In this document: in pieces, positions 26,098 through 34,493 of the stretch
How positions within the stretch are numbered: the first letter of the stretch is position 1
How the letters are laid out: the number at the start of each line of letters is the position of its first letter
Source: Aerococcus urinaehominis
GTDB taxonomy: Bacteria; Bacillota; Bacilli; Lactobacillales; Aerococcaceae
Reading direction: 5' to 3'
Assembly: GCF_001543245.1 (NCBI RefSeq)
Contig: NZ_CP014163.1
Span: 1,346,387-1,410,386, forward strand
Length of the DNA: 64,000 bases
Notes under the pieces: generated by a model
The model's input: the letters and a program-made list of their open reading frames with translations, nothing else
Told to the model about the DNA's origin: nothing
The model's database searches: none
Program-made: the position numbers and the translations under genes

Positions 26098-26976
26098 ATG
26101 AAAAAATGGCAAAAAATTATATTAACTGGCTTTGCAGCTTTGGGCTTAGTAGCCTGTGGCAATAAAGATGCTGTTGATAATGAGGATAATAATCAAGTAA
26201 AAGTAGGTGTCGTTGGTGATGTGGAGCGTGAGGTCTGGGAAGATGTGGCCGAACGCGCTAAAAATCAAGGTATTGACTTGCAAGTTGAAGTTTTTGCTGA
26301 TTATGTGCAACCCAATGAAGCCCTGGCAGATGGCTCTCTAGATATCAACGCTTTCCAGCACCAAGCGTTTTTAGCTGACTTTGTCACTAATAAAGGAGCA
26401 GATTTAGTGCCTATTGGTTATACCTATATTTCACCAATGGCAGCTTATTCAAATAACATTAAAGATTTAGCTGAAATTAACCAGGGTGCTAAGGTTGTTA
26501 TTCCTAATGACGCGACTAATGGCGGGCGTGCACTCTTACTTTTGCAACAAGCTGGTCTAATTAAATTAGATGATACAGCTGGTCTAACACCAGCCTTATC
26601 AGATATTGTAGAAAACAGTAAAAATCTGAATATTATTGAAGTAGATGCGGCCCAAGTACCACGCTCACTAGAGGACGCTGAGGTGGTCATTGCTAATACC
26701 AACTTTGCAGTCGATGCTGGTTTAAATCCTTTTAAAGATGGTATTTTTGTCGATACTGATGATCTAAGTCAGGTTGTCCAATATCGGTGTGTAATTGCTA
26801 GCCGGACTGAGGATGCTGAAAACGAAAAGCTCAAGCAGGTAGTTGCACTTTATCAATCACCTGAGACAGAGGCTAAGATTAAGGAAGTTACTAATAATGC
26901 AGACCAAAAGGCTTGGAGTGATCGTGATGATGCTCAAGCTGATTTCCAAAATATTTTAAGCCAGGTTAAAAAATAG
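26098..26976 (+). CDS. metQ: Methionine-binding lipoprotein MetQ
   Basis: A 292-residue NlpA-family lipoprotein with signal peptide and lipobox LVAC (Cys20). Family segments DYVQPNEALADGSLDINAFQH and VVIPNDATNGGRALLLLQQAGLI are clear. AAAGGAGG precedes the ATG; it closes the metNIQ operon and is followed by a strong terminator. It is only moderately similar to the orphan at 22001. Confidence 0.93.
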   Translation: MKKWQKIILTGFAALGLVACGNKDAVDNEDNNQVKVGVVGDVEREVWEDVAERAKNQGIDLQVEVFADYVQPNEALADGSLDINAFQHQAFLADFVTNKGADLVPIGYTYISPMAAYSNNIKDLAEINQGAKVVIPNDATNGGRALLLLQQAGLIKLDDTAGLTPALSDIVENSKNLNIIEVDAAQVPRSLEDAEVVIANTNFAVDAGLNPFKDGIFVDTDDLSQVVQYRCVIASRTEDAENEKLKQVVALYQSPETEAKIKEVTNNADQKAWSDRDDAQADFQNILSQVKK

Positions 26977-26990
26977 GTATATATAAAATG

Positions 26991-27027
26991 AAAAATAGCG
27001 GACGGGACCTTGCCTTCCGCTATTTTT
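26991..27027 (+). terminator. Terminator after metQ
   Basis: AAAAATAGCGGA pairs with TCCGCTATTTTT, giving a long stem followed by a T tract. Confidence 0.93.
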
Positions 27028-27114
27028 GTGCCCTGATCAGTAGTAGAAATTATTAAGACTTTTTGCTTCAACTTTGCTAGACTAGAGAAAAGCTTAGGAG
27101 AAAGGAGGCAGCCT

Positions 27115-28134
27115 ATGCGATATGTTACTTATGAAAACGACCAAAAATTAATTACTGATCCCAGTTGGAACATTGCTTTTGAGGAATATATGATGAGTCA
27201 GGCCGACTTGGGCGAGGATATCTTTCTTTCCTATATCAATGAACCTGTAGTTGTCCTCGGTCGCTATCAATATTGGCCCTTTCAGGTTAATGCTGATTAT
27301 TTAGAAGAGAATCATGTCAAATTAGTTAGGCGATTTGCTGCGGGCGGCGCATCCTACCAAGATTTGGGCTGTTTAAATTTTGCCTATATGGCTCCTGGTG
27401 ACCACCAACAGGCTTGGACGACTACTGATCTTCTGGCACCCATAATGACAGCCCTTCAGCATTTGGGCGTTGATGGGGTAGCGTTAAGAAATCGGTCTAA
27501 TCTGCTGGTTGATGGTCAACAGTTTGCTACAACTTCTAGCTACCATATTCAGGGACGGCTAGTCGTGCATGGTACCATCATGTTTGATGCAGATCTAATT
27601 CGTTTGCGCCACGCTTTACAACCCACCATGACACAGCTAACCAGCCCTGGCTTAAAATCTAGGCCAGCTAGTGTGACTAATATCCAACCCTATTTGGGGG
27701 ATGATTTCCAGATGATAGGGATTAAACAGTTCCGCGATGCGTTACTAAAACAAATATTTAGCCAAAGAGGCAAAAGTCAGGTAGAGAGTTATAAGCTTCA
27801 AGCAGCTGACCGACAAGCTATAAAAAATCTGCAGCGCAGTTTTACGGGTCAAGCCAGCTGGAATCAACCAGAAATAAAAGGGCTGGAACTGCATCGGTTT
27901 TCAAATACATTAGCAGGACATATACATTTTAACTTTAGTATTAGGCATGGAAAAATTACCAAGTTACGTCTCTATGGTGATTTTATCGGAAGTCAATCTC
28001 CAGATACCTTGGTTGCCGACCTGCAAGGGGCAGAATATAAGCCTGATGCGCTCAAAGTAATTTTTGACCGACATCCCTTGGCAGAAATCTTTGGTCCGGT
28101 AACGAGCGCGGAATTAGTCAGGATCATGTATTAA
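27115..28134 (+). CDS. Lipoate--protein ligase-like protein with altered active-site motifs
   Basis: A 339-residue protein with the LplA fold: N-terminal catalytic domain and C-terminal accessory domain (HRFSNTLAGHIHFNFSIRHGKI). LplA ligates lipoate to 2-oxoacid dehydrogenases and GcvH. Key motifs deviate: the usual RRxSGGGAVxHDxGNLN reads RRFAAGGASYQDLGCLN, and the segment that normally holds the lipoyl-AMP-contacting lysine (GxKxSG) reads DGQQFATT, with Gln136 at the lysine position. It may be a non-canonical paralogue or inactive. AAAGGAGG supports the ATG. Confidence 0.75.
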   Translation: MRYVTYENDQKLITDPSWNIAFEEYMMSQADLGEDIFLSYINEPVVVLGRYQYWPFQVNADYLEENHVKLVRRFAAGGASYQDLGCLNFAYMAPGDHQQAWTTTDLLAPIMTALQHLGVDGVALRNRSNLLVDGQQFATTSSYHIQGRLVVHGTIMFDADLIRLRHALQPTMTQLTSPGLKSRPASVTNIQPYLGDDFQMIGIKQFRDALLKQIFSQRGKSQVESYKLQAADRQAIKNLQRSFTGQASWNQPEIKGLELHRFSNTLAGHIHFNFSIRHGKITKLRLYGDFIGSQSPDTLVADLQGAEYKPDALKVIFDRHPLAEIFGPVTSAELVRIMY

Positions 28135-28247
28135 ATAAAGTGTGATTAAAGTTGCCTAGGGCTGAGGTTTTGGACTAAAAGCCGAATGATATCGAGTGGT
28201 GATAAAACACTAATCTAGAGGTTAGCCATACACCAGCTCTGACTTTT

Positions 28248-28288
28248 GCTATAGCCGTAGCATTTTTAATGCGTACGGATATAGTATG
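28248..28288 (+). repeat. 41-bp imperfect palindromic repeat, copy 1
   Basis: The unit GCTATAGCCGTAGCATT... ends in GGATATAGTATG and folds into a long hairpin: CCGTA/TACGG and GCATT/AATGC stems around a TTT loop, with outer TATA arms. It lies in the 287-base gap between the lipoate-ligase-like gene and mecA. Confidence 0.8.
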
Positions 28289-28295
28289 CTGTGCG

Positions 28296-28336
28296 GCTAT
28301 AGCCGTAGCATTTTTAATGCGTATGGATATAGTATG
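28296..28336 (+). repeat. 41-bp imperfect palindromic repeat, copy 2 (tandem, 48-bp period)
   Basis: 40 of 41 bases match copy 1; the single change (C to T at 28324) leaves a G-T pair in the stem. The rest of this gap (28135-28247) holds no gene or structure that I recognise. Confidence 0.8.
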
Positions 28337-28374
28337 TTTTCTGGCGGCTGACTAGAATAGATAGTGTAAATAAA

Positions 28375-28406
28375 AGAAGCTGCGACATCTGTCACAGCTT
28401 CTTTTA
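28375..28406. terminator. Bidirectional terminator after mecA
   Basis: AGAAGCTGCGACATCTGTC and its near-complement form a stem with A/T tracts on both sides, placed just beyond the mecA stop on the minus strand. It differs from the asp23 terminator at two bases. Confidence 0.85.
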
Positions 28407-28421
28407 TTTGTCAATCGACGC

Positions 28422-29063
28422 TTAGCTAAATTTATTTTTTAAAAAGAGACAAGCATTATCAGCTATTAATTTTTTACCATGCTCAGCCAGGACGGCTAGG
28501 TTGATTGGACTAATTTGAGTGAATTCTAACAAGCGATATATTGCATCATATATTTCGTTAGTCATGTATTCAGATCGGTCAAAGCTAACAAGTAGGTAGT
28601 ACTTGTTATTTAATAAATAAAGATCATTTGCCGCCTCTAAATCTAGCACTTGGGCAAATTCTAAAACTTGGTCAAAGTGGTCAAAGCCCAATACTATTTT
28701 AACTAAATAAGTATCCTCAATTATCGGAAGAGTGGCCTCTACTGTTTTTTCTGGCTTGTCTTCTTCCTGGCTAACAGCTTCAAGCATCGTATGAAGGGTC
28801 TCCATACCCTTAGCTTCACGGTCTGCATCGCTTTTGCTGATATACAAGTCTATGCCATTATTTTTTGGCATCACTTGAAAAGTAATCGCGTCTGAATGTT
28901 GAAATTTTTTTGAAACATCGACTTCTTCAAGAATATTCATGAAGAAATTTTCTACGGAACTCTGGTTTTGCATAATATCGATAAAAGAGATATTATGTTC
29001 GAGTAAGTCATTGGCATCGATGAAGACCTTGATTGTATTTTCATTAATATATTCCATTTCCAT
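28422..29063 (-). CDS. mecA: Adaptor protein MecA
   Basis: A 213-residue ClpC adaptor: N-terminal substrate-binding part MEMEYINENTIKVFID, an acidic linker and a C-terminal Clp-binding domain. In Bacillus MecA targets ComK; in streptococci it targets the competence sigma factor. ATG 29063 is chosen because GAGGTGA lies 6 bases upstream; GTG 29072 lies inside that site. It sits next to spx, as in Bacillus subtilis. Confidence 0.92.
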   Translation of the reverse strand: MEMEYINENTIKVFIDANDLLEHNISFIDIMQNQSSVENFFMNILEEVDVSKKFQHSDAITFQVMPKNNGIDLYISKSDADREAKGMETLHTMLEAVSQEEDKPEKTVEATLPIIEDTYLVKIVLGFDHFDQVLEFAQVLDLEAANDLYLLNNKYYLLVSFDRSEYMTNEIYDAIYRLLEFTQISPINLAVLAEHGKKLIADNACLFLKNKFS

Positions 29064-29157
29064 TTGCTTCACCTCAATCTTCTACCATATGTATTATACA
29101 CTAGTGTAAAACAAAATGATAAAATAGTAAATCAATAGCTTATAAAGGTTAGGAAAT

Positions 29158-29186
29158 AAAATAGGCCGAGACATGGGTCTCAGCCT
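29158..29186. terminator. Terminator-like hairpin between spx and mecA
   Basis: AGGCCGAGAC and GTCTCAGCCT form the stem, with T-rich sequence on both strands. On the minus strand it lies just after spx, so it should separate spx from mecA. Confidence 0.8.
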
Positions 29187-29213
29187 TTTTACGTTTGGTA
29201 ACAGTTCTAATGA

Positions 29214-29609
29214 TTAGCCGATATCTGCTAAAGATTTTTGTAATTCTAAAGCACGTACTTCACGTGGTAAGAAGCGACGAATTTCGTCCTCATTGTAACC
29301 AACCTGCAGGCGTTTTTCGTCTAATAAGATGGGACGACGAAGCAGTCCTGGATTAGCTTGAATTAAGTCGAATAATTCGTTTAAATTAATATCTTCTAAG
29401 TCAATATCTAAAGCTTGGAAAGCTTTAGAGCGGGTGGAAATAATTTCTTCTGTGCCATTTTCAGTCATTCTTAGAATTTCTTTAATATCCTTTACTGTCA
29501 ATGGTTCTTGGAAAATATTTTGCTCCGTATATGGAATCTCGTGCGCCTCTAACCAGGCCCGAGCTTTTCGGCATGAGGTACAGCTTGGTGATGAATAAAG
29601 TTTTACCAT
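29214..29609 (-). CDS. spx: Transcriptional regulator Spx
   Basis: A 131-residue ArsC-family regulator that binds the RNA polymerase alpha subunit under thiol stress. The redox switch C10-T-S-C13 is intact, and the [20 protein letters not shown] segment matches Spx. Spx is degraded by ClpXP with help of YjbH, whose homologue is encoded at 33749. AAGGAGGAT-like sequence precedes the ATG; a minus-strand TATAAT lies at 29655-29660. Confidence 0.94.
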   Translation of the reverse strand: MVKLYSSPSCTSCRKARAWLEAHEIPYTEQNIFQEPLTVKDIKEILRMTENGTEEIISTRSKAFQALDIDLEDINLNELFDLIQANPGLLRRPILLDEKRLQVGYNEDEIRRFLPREVRALELQKSLADIG

Positions 29610-29783
29610 GGTAGAATCCTCCTTAAGGAATGATTTTGCGACCCGTACATTTATATTATACTATATTTTTAATAGTATTTCTAGTCCTTGGAAGATAAGT
29701 TCACATATTTATCAAGTTTTAGCCTTCATGGGCTAGGCAATTAGTGCTACAATAATGTTAATAATAAAAACTGGAGGTAGAAT

Positions 29784-30782
29784 ATGGAAAGAATTTTTTC
29801 GGGTGTCCAACCTAGTGGGATTCCGACAATTGGTAATTATGTAGGAGCCCTAAAACAATTTGTGGATCTCCAGAATGAGTATGAAACTTATTATTGCGTG
29901 GTTAACCAACATGCGATTACGGTTCCTCAAAATCCTGCTAAGCTAAGAGAACAGACCCGTAGCTTAGCCGCCCTCTATCTAGCTTTAGGTGTGGATCCCA
30001 ATCAAGCGACAGTTTTTGTGCAGAGTGATGTACCAGCCCATGCCCAAGCAGCTTGGATGGTGGAGTGTTTAACACCTCTGGGTCAATTAGAGCGTATGAC
30101 GCAATATAAGGACAAGGTGCAAAAGCAACAATCAGTGCAGGCTGGTTTACTTACCTATCCAGCTTTGATGGTGGCTGACATAATTCTCTACCAGGCCAAC
30201 CTTGTACCAGTGGGAGACGACCAAACCCAGCATATAGAGCTGACGCGTGACTTTGTTGACCGTTTTAACCGTGATTTTGCACCGAAAGGGAAAGAGATTT
30301 TAACGCGACCAGAGCGTTATACGCCAAAATCTGGGGGACGGATTATGAGTTTGCAGGACCCAACCAGTAAAATGTCTAAATCTGATTCTAATCAAAAGGC
30401 TTTTATTTCGCTTTTAGATGAACCTAAGCAGGTGACCAAAAAAATAAAAAGTGCAGTTACTGATTCTTCTGGAGTAATTTCTTATGACCCTGAAGAAAAA
30501 GCGGGTATTTCTAATCTATTGACTATTTATCAAGCTTTTTCTGGACAAACACTTGCTAGCTTAGTTGACCAATATGCAAATTCTGGCTACGGACAATTTA
30601 AAGCGGATCTGGCTGAAGTAATTATTTCGGTCTTGGAACCAATGCAAGCTAAATACCAAAAATTATATCAATCTAGTGATTTAGATGATATTTTGCGCCA
30701 AGGTGCAAGTCAAGCTAAAGAGCTAGCTAACCAAACTTTGGCTGACATGGAAGCAGCCATCGGTTTTTCATATAAACTCTAA
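29784..30782 (+). CDS. trpS: Tryptophan--tRNA ligase
   Basis: A 332-residue class I synthetase: MERIFSGVQPSGIPTIGNYVGA (HIGH-equivalent PTIGNY) and KMSKS loop in TSKMSKSDSN. ATG has CTGGAGG upstream. A TGC-extended TACAAT -10 lies at 29748. The 174-base gap to spx is too short for a full T-box and has no T-box core, so regulation differs from that of thrS. Confidence 0.96.
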   Translation: MERIFSGVQPSGIPTIGNYVGALKQFVDLQNEYETYYCVVNQHAITVPQNPAKLREQTRSLAALYLALGVDPNQATVFVQSDVPAHAQAAWMVECLTPLGQLERMTQYKDKVQKQQSVQAGLLTYPALMVADIILYQANLVPVGDDQTQHIELTRDFVDRFNRDFAPKGKEILTRPERYTPKSGGRIMSLQDPTSKMSKSDSNQKAFISLLDEPKQVTKKIKSAVTDSSGVISYDPEEKAGISNLLTIYQAFSGQTLASLVDQYANSGYGQFKADLAEVIISVLEPMQAKYQKLYQSSDLDDILRQGASQAKELANQTLADMEAAIGFSYKL

Positions 30783-30786
30783 CAGA

Positions 30787-30827
30787 TAACTCCTCCTATT
30801 TTACGTATTTAATAATAGGAGGGGTTA
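30787..30827 (+). promoter_or_regulatory. Hairpin that occludes the coiA ribosome-binding site
   Basis: TAACTCCTCCTATT (30787-30800) pairs over 14 positions, with one G-T pair, to AATAGGAGGGGTTA (30814-30827). The right arm contains the whole coiA Shine-Dalgarno AGGAGGGG, and the ATG follows 3 bases later. There is no T-run, so it is not a trpS terminator. Confidence 0.7.
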
Positions 30828-30829
30828 TT

Positions 30830-31828
30830 ATGTTTTATGCTAAGGATGGTCTAGGAAATTGGGTCCGTGCTGATGAGGTTATAGGAGCAACTAATAGCGG
30901 CCCTTACTTCTGTCCTAAATGTGAACAAGTACTGCAATTTAAAGCAGGTACTAAGCGACGGCCTTATTTTGCTCACCAAATTAGCTCAGTAAATCAAATG
31001 TCTAAGGGAGAATCCAGCCAGCATCGTCTGGCTAAGGAGGATTTATATCAAAATCTAAGCCAATCTGGTTACCAGGTCCGTATGGAAGTAGATTTGAAGA
31101 AAGTTGATCGTCGAGCTGATCTTTTAATAGAGGACCAAGCAAAATTATATAGCTGGGAAATCCAATATGCGCTCTTGTCCAGTAGTGATAGCCGAGCACG
31201 AGAGGAAGACCACCTACAAGTAGGGTGCCAGCTAATTTGGCTACTAGGCCAGGATAGTCCGCACTATCGATATAACAAATGTGTCTTAGATCGTCTGACT
31301 AATTTTATGACCTACCACCAGCAGCTAGGTTGGTTTGTTGCTTATTACCAGGGTGCGCAATTACCATTGAAGTTAGTGGCTTTGGACTTGTGGGGCAAGC
31401 CCTATCGGTCGTATTTAATTCAGCCAGCGGATTATTTGCATTTATTAGGGGATTTGGGAAGAAATTACCAACTGGGTCACCCCCAGCGCCCGCTTGCCAA
31501 TCCCAACATTAGAGTTGAAGCTTTTATCAAACGATGTTTGCTCTCTAGAAATGCTTGTGACCGTAAATTATTAATTTTTCTTTATCAGCATGGCACGAGT
31601 TTGCAAAGCTTGCCAGTTAAAATATTTCAGTGGCAAAGAAAACTGCTTTTTTTTAAACAGGATCTTTGGCAGGTCTTAACTTACTTGTATGTATTAGGAC
31701 CGAAATTACCAACTAGGGAGCGCCACCAAGCTGTGCTTGACCAATTAGACTTCCGACCTCATGCTAGGGCTAATTGTGGCTTGTATCTTGACTTTATTAG
31801 CTGGCTTGAGGGACAAGGATTTTATTAA
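30830..31828 (+). CDS. coiA: Competence protein CoiA family
   Basis: A 332-residue CoiA-like protein. The N-terminus carries a zinc-finger-like segment YFCPKCEQVLQFKAGTKRRPYFAH, followed by a nuclease-like fold with RRADLLIEDQ and WEIQYALLSS, resembling the PD-(D/E)xK core found in CoiA. CoiA is needed for recombination of incoming DNA in transformation. Its location between spx/mecA and pepF matches Bacillus subtilis. Confidence 0.85.
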   Translation: MFYAKDGLGNWVRADEVIGATNSGPYFCPKCEQVLQFKAGTKRRPYFAHQISSVNQMSKGESSQHRLAKEDLYQNLSQSGYQVRMEVDLKKVDRRADLLIEDQAKLYSWEIQYALLSSSDSRAREEDHLQVGCQLIWLLGQDSPHYRYNKCVLDRLTNFMTYHQQLGWFVAYYQGAQLPLKLVALDLWGKPYRSYLIQPADYLHLLGDLGRNYQLGHPQRPLANPNIRVEAFIKRCLLSRNACDRKLLIFLYQHGTSLQSLPVKIFQWQRKLLFFKQDLWQVLTYLYVLGPKLPTRERHQAVLDQLDFRPHARANCGLYLDFISWLEGQGFY

Positions 31829-31879
31829 CTCATGAAAAGGGTTATAATAAAGGGAGCTGATATAGAAAGGAAGTTATAT

Positions 31880-33670
31880 ATGACGATTAAAGAAGCCAAG
31901 CCGAGATCACAAACCCCAGAAGCTGATACCTGGGATTTAACTAGTATCTATCAGGATGATGACCAAGCTAGGCAAGAGATGGCGAATTTAGCTGATTTAT
32001 TAGCTGATTTTCAAGGCTATCAAGGCCAATTGAGCCAGGGCAAAGATCAGGTACTAGCTGCTTTAGCTGATCTAGCAAAGCTGAGCCGCCAACTAGAAAA
32101 AGTTTACGTCTATGCCCATTTAAAGCATGATCAAGACACAACTAATGAAGATTATTTACAGTTAGACGCTAGTGCCCAGAGTCTAGCTGCCCAGGTGGCT
32201 GAGCAATTAGCTTGGTTTACACCTGAATTACTGGCCTTAGACCAAGACCTCTTAAATGACCTTGCTCAAGTACCGGGCTATGAGCATTATTTTGATACTT
32301 TATTGAGACAAAAGAATCATATTTTGCCGGCTGACCAAGAGGCGCTCTTGGCTGGGGCTAGTGAGATTTTTAATAATCCTAGTCAAACTTTTTCTATGCT
32401 AAATAATGCCGACCTTAAATTTGGTAGTGTTACCATTGATGGTCGTCCAGTTGACCTAACACATGGTAGCTATGGTGTGATGCTGGAAAGTAAAGATCGA
32501 GAGGTTAGACGAACTGCTTTTAACCAACTCTATCAGCACTATGACCAAGTGAAGTACACCTTAGCAGCTACAATGTCAGGTAATATAAAGAGTCATAACT
32601 ATCTGGCTAAAGTATATGGATTTGCTAGTGCACGTGAGCGTGCGCTCTTTCAGAATAATATTCCCTTGGCTGTATATGATGAGTTGGTCGCAACTGTTAA
32701 TGACAATCTTCATCTTTTACACGACTTTGTTGCTTATCGCAAAGATCAATTAGGCCTAGATGAGGTTGAAATGTATGATATGTATACGCCTCTAGCTGGC
32801 CAAGCTCCTTTGAAATATAGTTTTGAAGAAGCAAAAGAGGTAGTCTTGGCAGCTCTAGCACCTTTGGGGGACCAATATATTAACGATCTTAAGCAGGCTT
32901 TTGACCAGCGTTGGATAGATGTATATGAAAATATTGGCAAACGCTCAGGTGCTTATTCATCTGGTGCTTATGATACTAATCCCTATATCTTACTTAATTG
33001 GCAAGATTCCTTAAATGATCTTTACACCTTGGTCCATGAATTAGGGCATTCAATGCATTCTTACTATACGCGTAAAAATCAAGACTATATTTATGGCGAT
33101 TACTCAATATTTGTGGCTGAAGTTGCTTCAACAACTAATGAAAATCTACTAACTGAGTACTTGCTAAATACTGTTAAGGATAAGGATGCCCAGATTTATA
33201 TTCTGAATCATTACTTGGATGGTGTGAAGGGCACAGTCTTCAGACAGACTCAATTTGCTGAATTTGAACAGTTTATGCATGAGAGTGAAGCTAAGGGTCA
33301 AGCGCTAACGGCTGACTATCTAACTAATCATTATGAGTCCTTAAATCGTAAGTACTATGGTCCTTCCTTATCAAATGATGAAACAATTGGCTTAGAGTGG
33401 GCCCGGATTCCGCATTTCTACATGAATTATTATGTCTACCAATATGCGACAGGTTTCTGCGCAGCCACCGCTTTAGCTGAACGAATTCTAGGTGAAGATG
33501 GAAGTGCCGTCAATGATTATTTAGCCTTTTTAGCAGCTGGTTCTAGCGATTATCCGATTAAGGTCATGCAACAAGCCGGCGTTGATATGACTAATCCAAA
33601 CTATATTCAAGCTACCATGAATAAGTTTGAAGCACGCTTTAGCCAGTTAAGGACTTTACTGGCAAAATAG
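31880..33670 (+). CDS. pepF: Oligoendopeptidase F
   Basis: A 596-residue M3 peptidase close to classical PepF: HExxH site H386-ELGH390 in VHELGHSMHSYY, third ligand in FVAEVASTTNE, and the ending FCAATALAERIL. ATG 31880 follows AAAGGAAG; the frame is open to 31832 but that start is poorly supported. It is in the same synteny block as in Bacillus (coiA-pepF-yjbH). A TATAAT is present at 31843. Confidence 0.94.
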   Translation: MTIKEAKPRSQTPEADTWDLTSIYQDDDQARQEMANLADLLADFQGYQGQLSQGKDQVLAALADLAKLSRQLEKVYVYAHLKHDQDTTNEDYLQLDASAQSLAAQVAEQLAWFTPELLALDQDLLNDLAQVPGYEHYFDTLLRQKNHILPADQEALLAGASEIFNNPSQTFSMLNNADLKFGSVTIDGRPVDLTHGSYGVMLESKDREVRRTAFNQLYQHYDQVKYTLAATMSGNIKSHNYLAKVYGFASARERALFQNNIPLAVYDELVATVNDNLHLLHDFVAYRKDQLGLDEVEMYDMYTPLAGQAPLKYSFEEAKEVVLAALAPLGDQYINDLKQAFDQRWIDVYENIGKRSGAYSSGAYDTNPYILLNWQDSLNDLYTLVHELGHSMHSYYTRKNQDYIYGDYSIFVAEVASTTNENLLTEYLLNTVKDKDAQIYILNHYLDGVKGTVFRQTQFAEFEQFMHESEAKGQALTADYLTNHYESLNRKYYGPSLSNDETIGLEWARIPHFYMNYYVYQYATGFCAATALAERILGEDGSAVNDYLAFLAAGSSDYPIKVMQQAGVDMTNPNYIQATMNKFEARFSQLRTLLAK

Positions 33671-33703
33671 GCCTGATTTAAAGCTAGCAATTTTATAGTA
33701 AAT

Positions 33704-33742
33704 CAAAAATCGACCCGCTGATATGAGCAGGTCGATTTTTTG
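33704..33742. terminator. Bidirectional terminator between pepF and the yjbH homologue
   Basis: AAAAATCGACC / GGTCGATTTTT stem with an inner GCTGATATGAGC loop and A/T tracts on both sides, between convergent genes. Confidence 0.92.
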
Positions 33743-33748
33743 TTATCG

Positions 33749-34456
33749 CTATAGGGGCTTACCTGAGTAATCAGATAGCTTAATAAGCTGGCCGGTGGAC
33801 TTATTTGATTGAACAGCATCGCAAGTTGGCTCTTGATTGTATTTAATGCAGGCTTGACCTGAAGTAAGTTTATGGAGATGGTCAGCCGTGATATCGCTTT
33901 CTATTCGTAAACCGTATTGGAAGTTATTATTATCGAAGAGGACCAGGGATGGATTGGTGCGGATTTGCATTTGCATGGCCAATTTTTGATCATTTAAATA
34001 ATCCTCTTTAACAAAATCGGATTCAATATCTTCTAAAAACATATCAATATCTAGTTTGGTATCTGCCATTAGGGCTATAGAGCGCTCTAAACTGTATTCT
34101 TCTCCTAGGATGCTAAAATGCTTTTGCATACGTAATAGGTATTCACGCCCCAGCTTTTTGCCTTGGAAAAGGGCGGCTCGATAACCTAAGGCAACTTGCT
34201 GCATTGTTTTAAACAGTATATTGCGGTCAGCCAGGCTGAGCGTTTCTTGTTTAGACATAGCTAGGTATTGGTTAACCAGTTGAAAATTATGAAAAGTAAT
34301 AAAGCGAAAGAAGACGCGCTTATCTGTTTCAGAAATAAATTTTAAAATTTCCTGTTCACAGTTATAACAGGCGGAACCCAAGGGGTTGACAAAAAGAAAG
34401 AGTTCAAAAATATTTTCATCAACCGCTTTATGGTCTTGGTGGTCCAAGTCTGTCAT
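33749..34456 (-). CDS. spxH: DsbA-like ClpXP adaptor (YjbH/SpxH family)
   Basis: A 235-residue thioredoxin-like protein with FVNPLGSACYNCEQEILKF, equivalent to the FVDPLCPECW motif of YjbH, which holds a CxxC-type pair (CYNC). YjbH presents Spx to ClpXP for degradation and is inactivated by disulfide stress. The presence of spx at 29214 and the position next to pepF and the CYTH gene support this identity. Confidence 0.82.
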   Translation of the reverse strand: MTDLDHQDHKAVDENIFELFLFVNPLGSACYNCEQEILKFISETDKRVFFRFITFHNFQLVNQYLAMSKQETLSLADRNILFKTMQQVALGYRAALFQGKKLGREYLLRMQKHFSILGEEYSLERSIALMADTKLDIDMFLEDIESDFVKEDYLNDQKLAMQMQIRTNPSLVLFDNNNFQYGLRIESDITADHLHKLTSGQACIKYNQEPTCDAVQSNKSTGQLIKLSDYSGKPL

Positions 34457-34493
34457 GGTTTCACCTCTTCTCTAAGTAGTTTACATTGACTAA

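Noticed and set aside
28248-28336. Tandem repeat as a CRISPR array
   Set aside because: There are only two units, the 7-base gap is too short for a spacer, the units are themselves full palindromes and there are no cas genes.
29610-29783. Tryptophan T-box before trpS
   Set aside because: No GGTGG(T/A)ACCGCG core and no terminator hairpin are present in the 174-base gap, which also has to hold the spx promoter.
30800-30812. Competence sigma-factor box (TACGAATA-like) before coiA
   Set aside because: The nearest match, TACGTATT, differs at two of eight positions, lies in the loop of the hairpin and is too close to the start codon.
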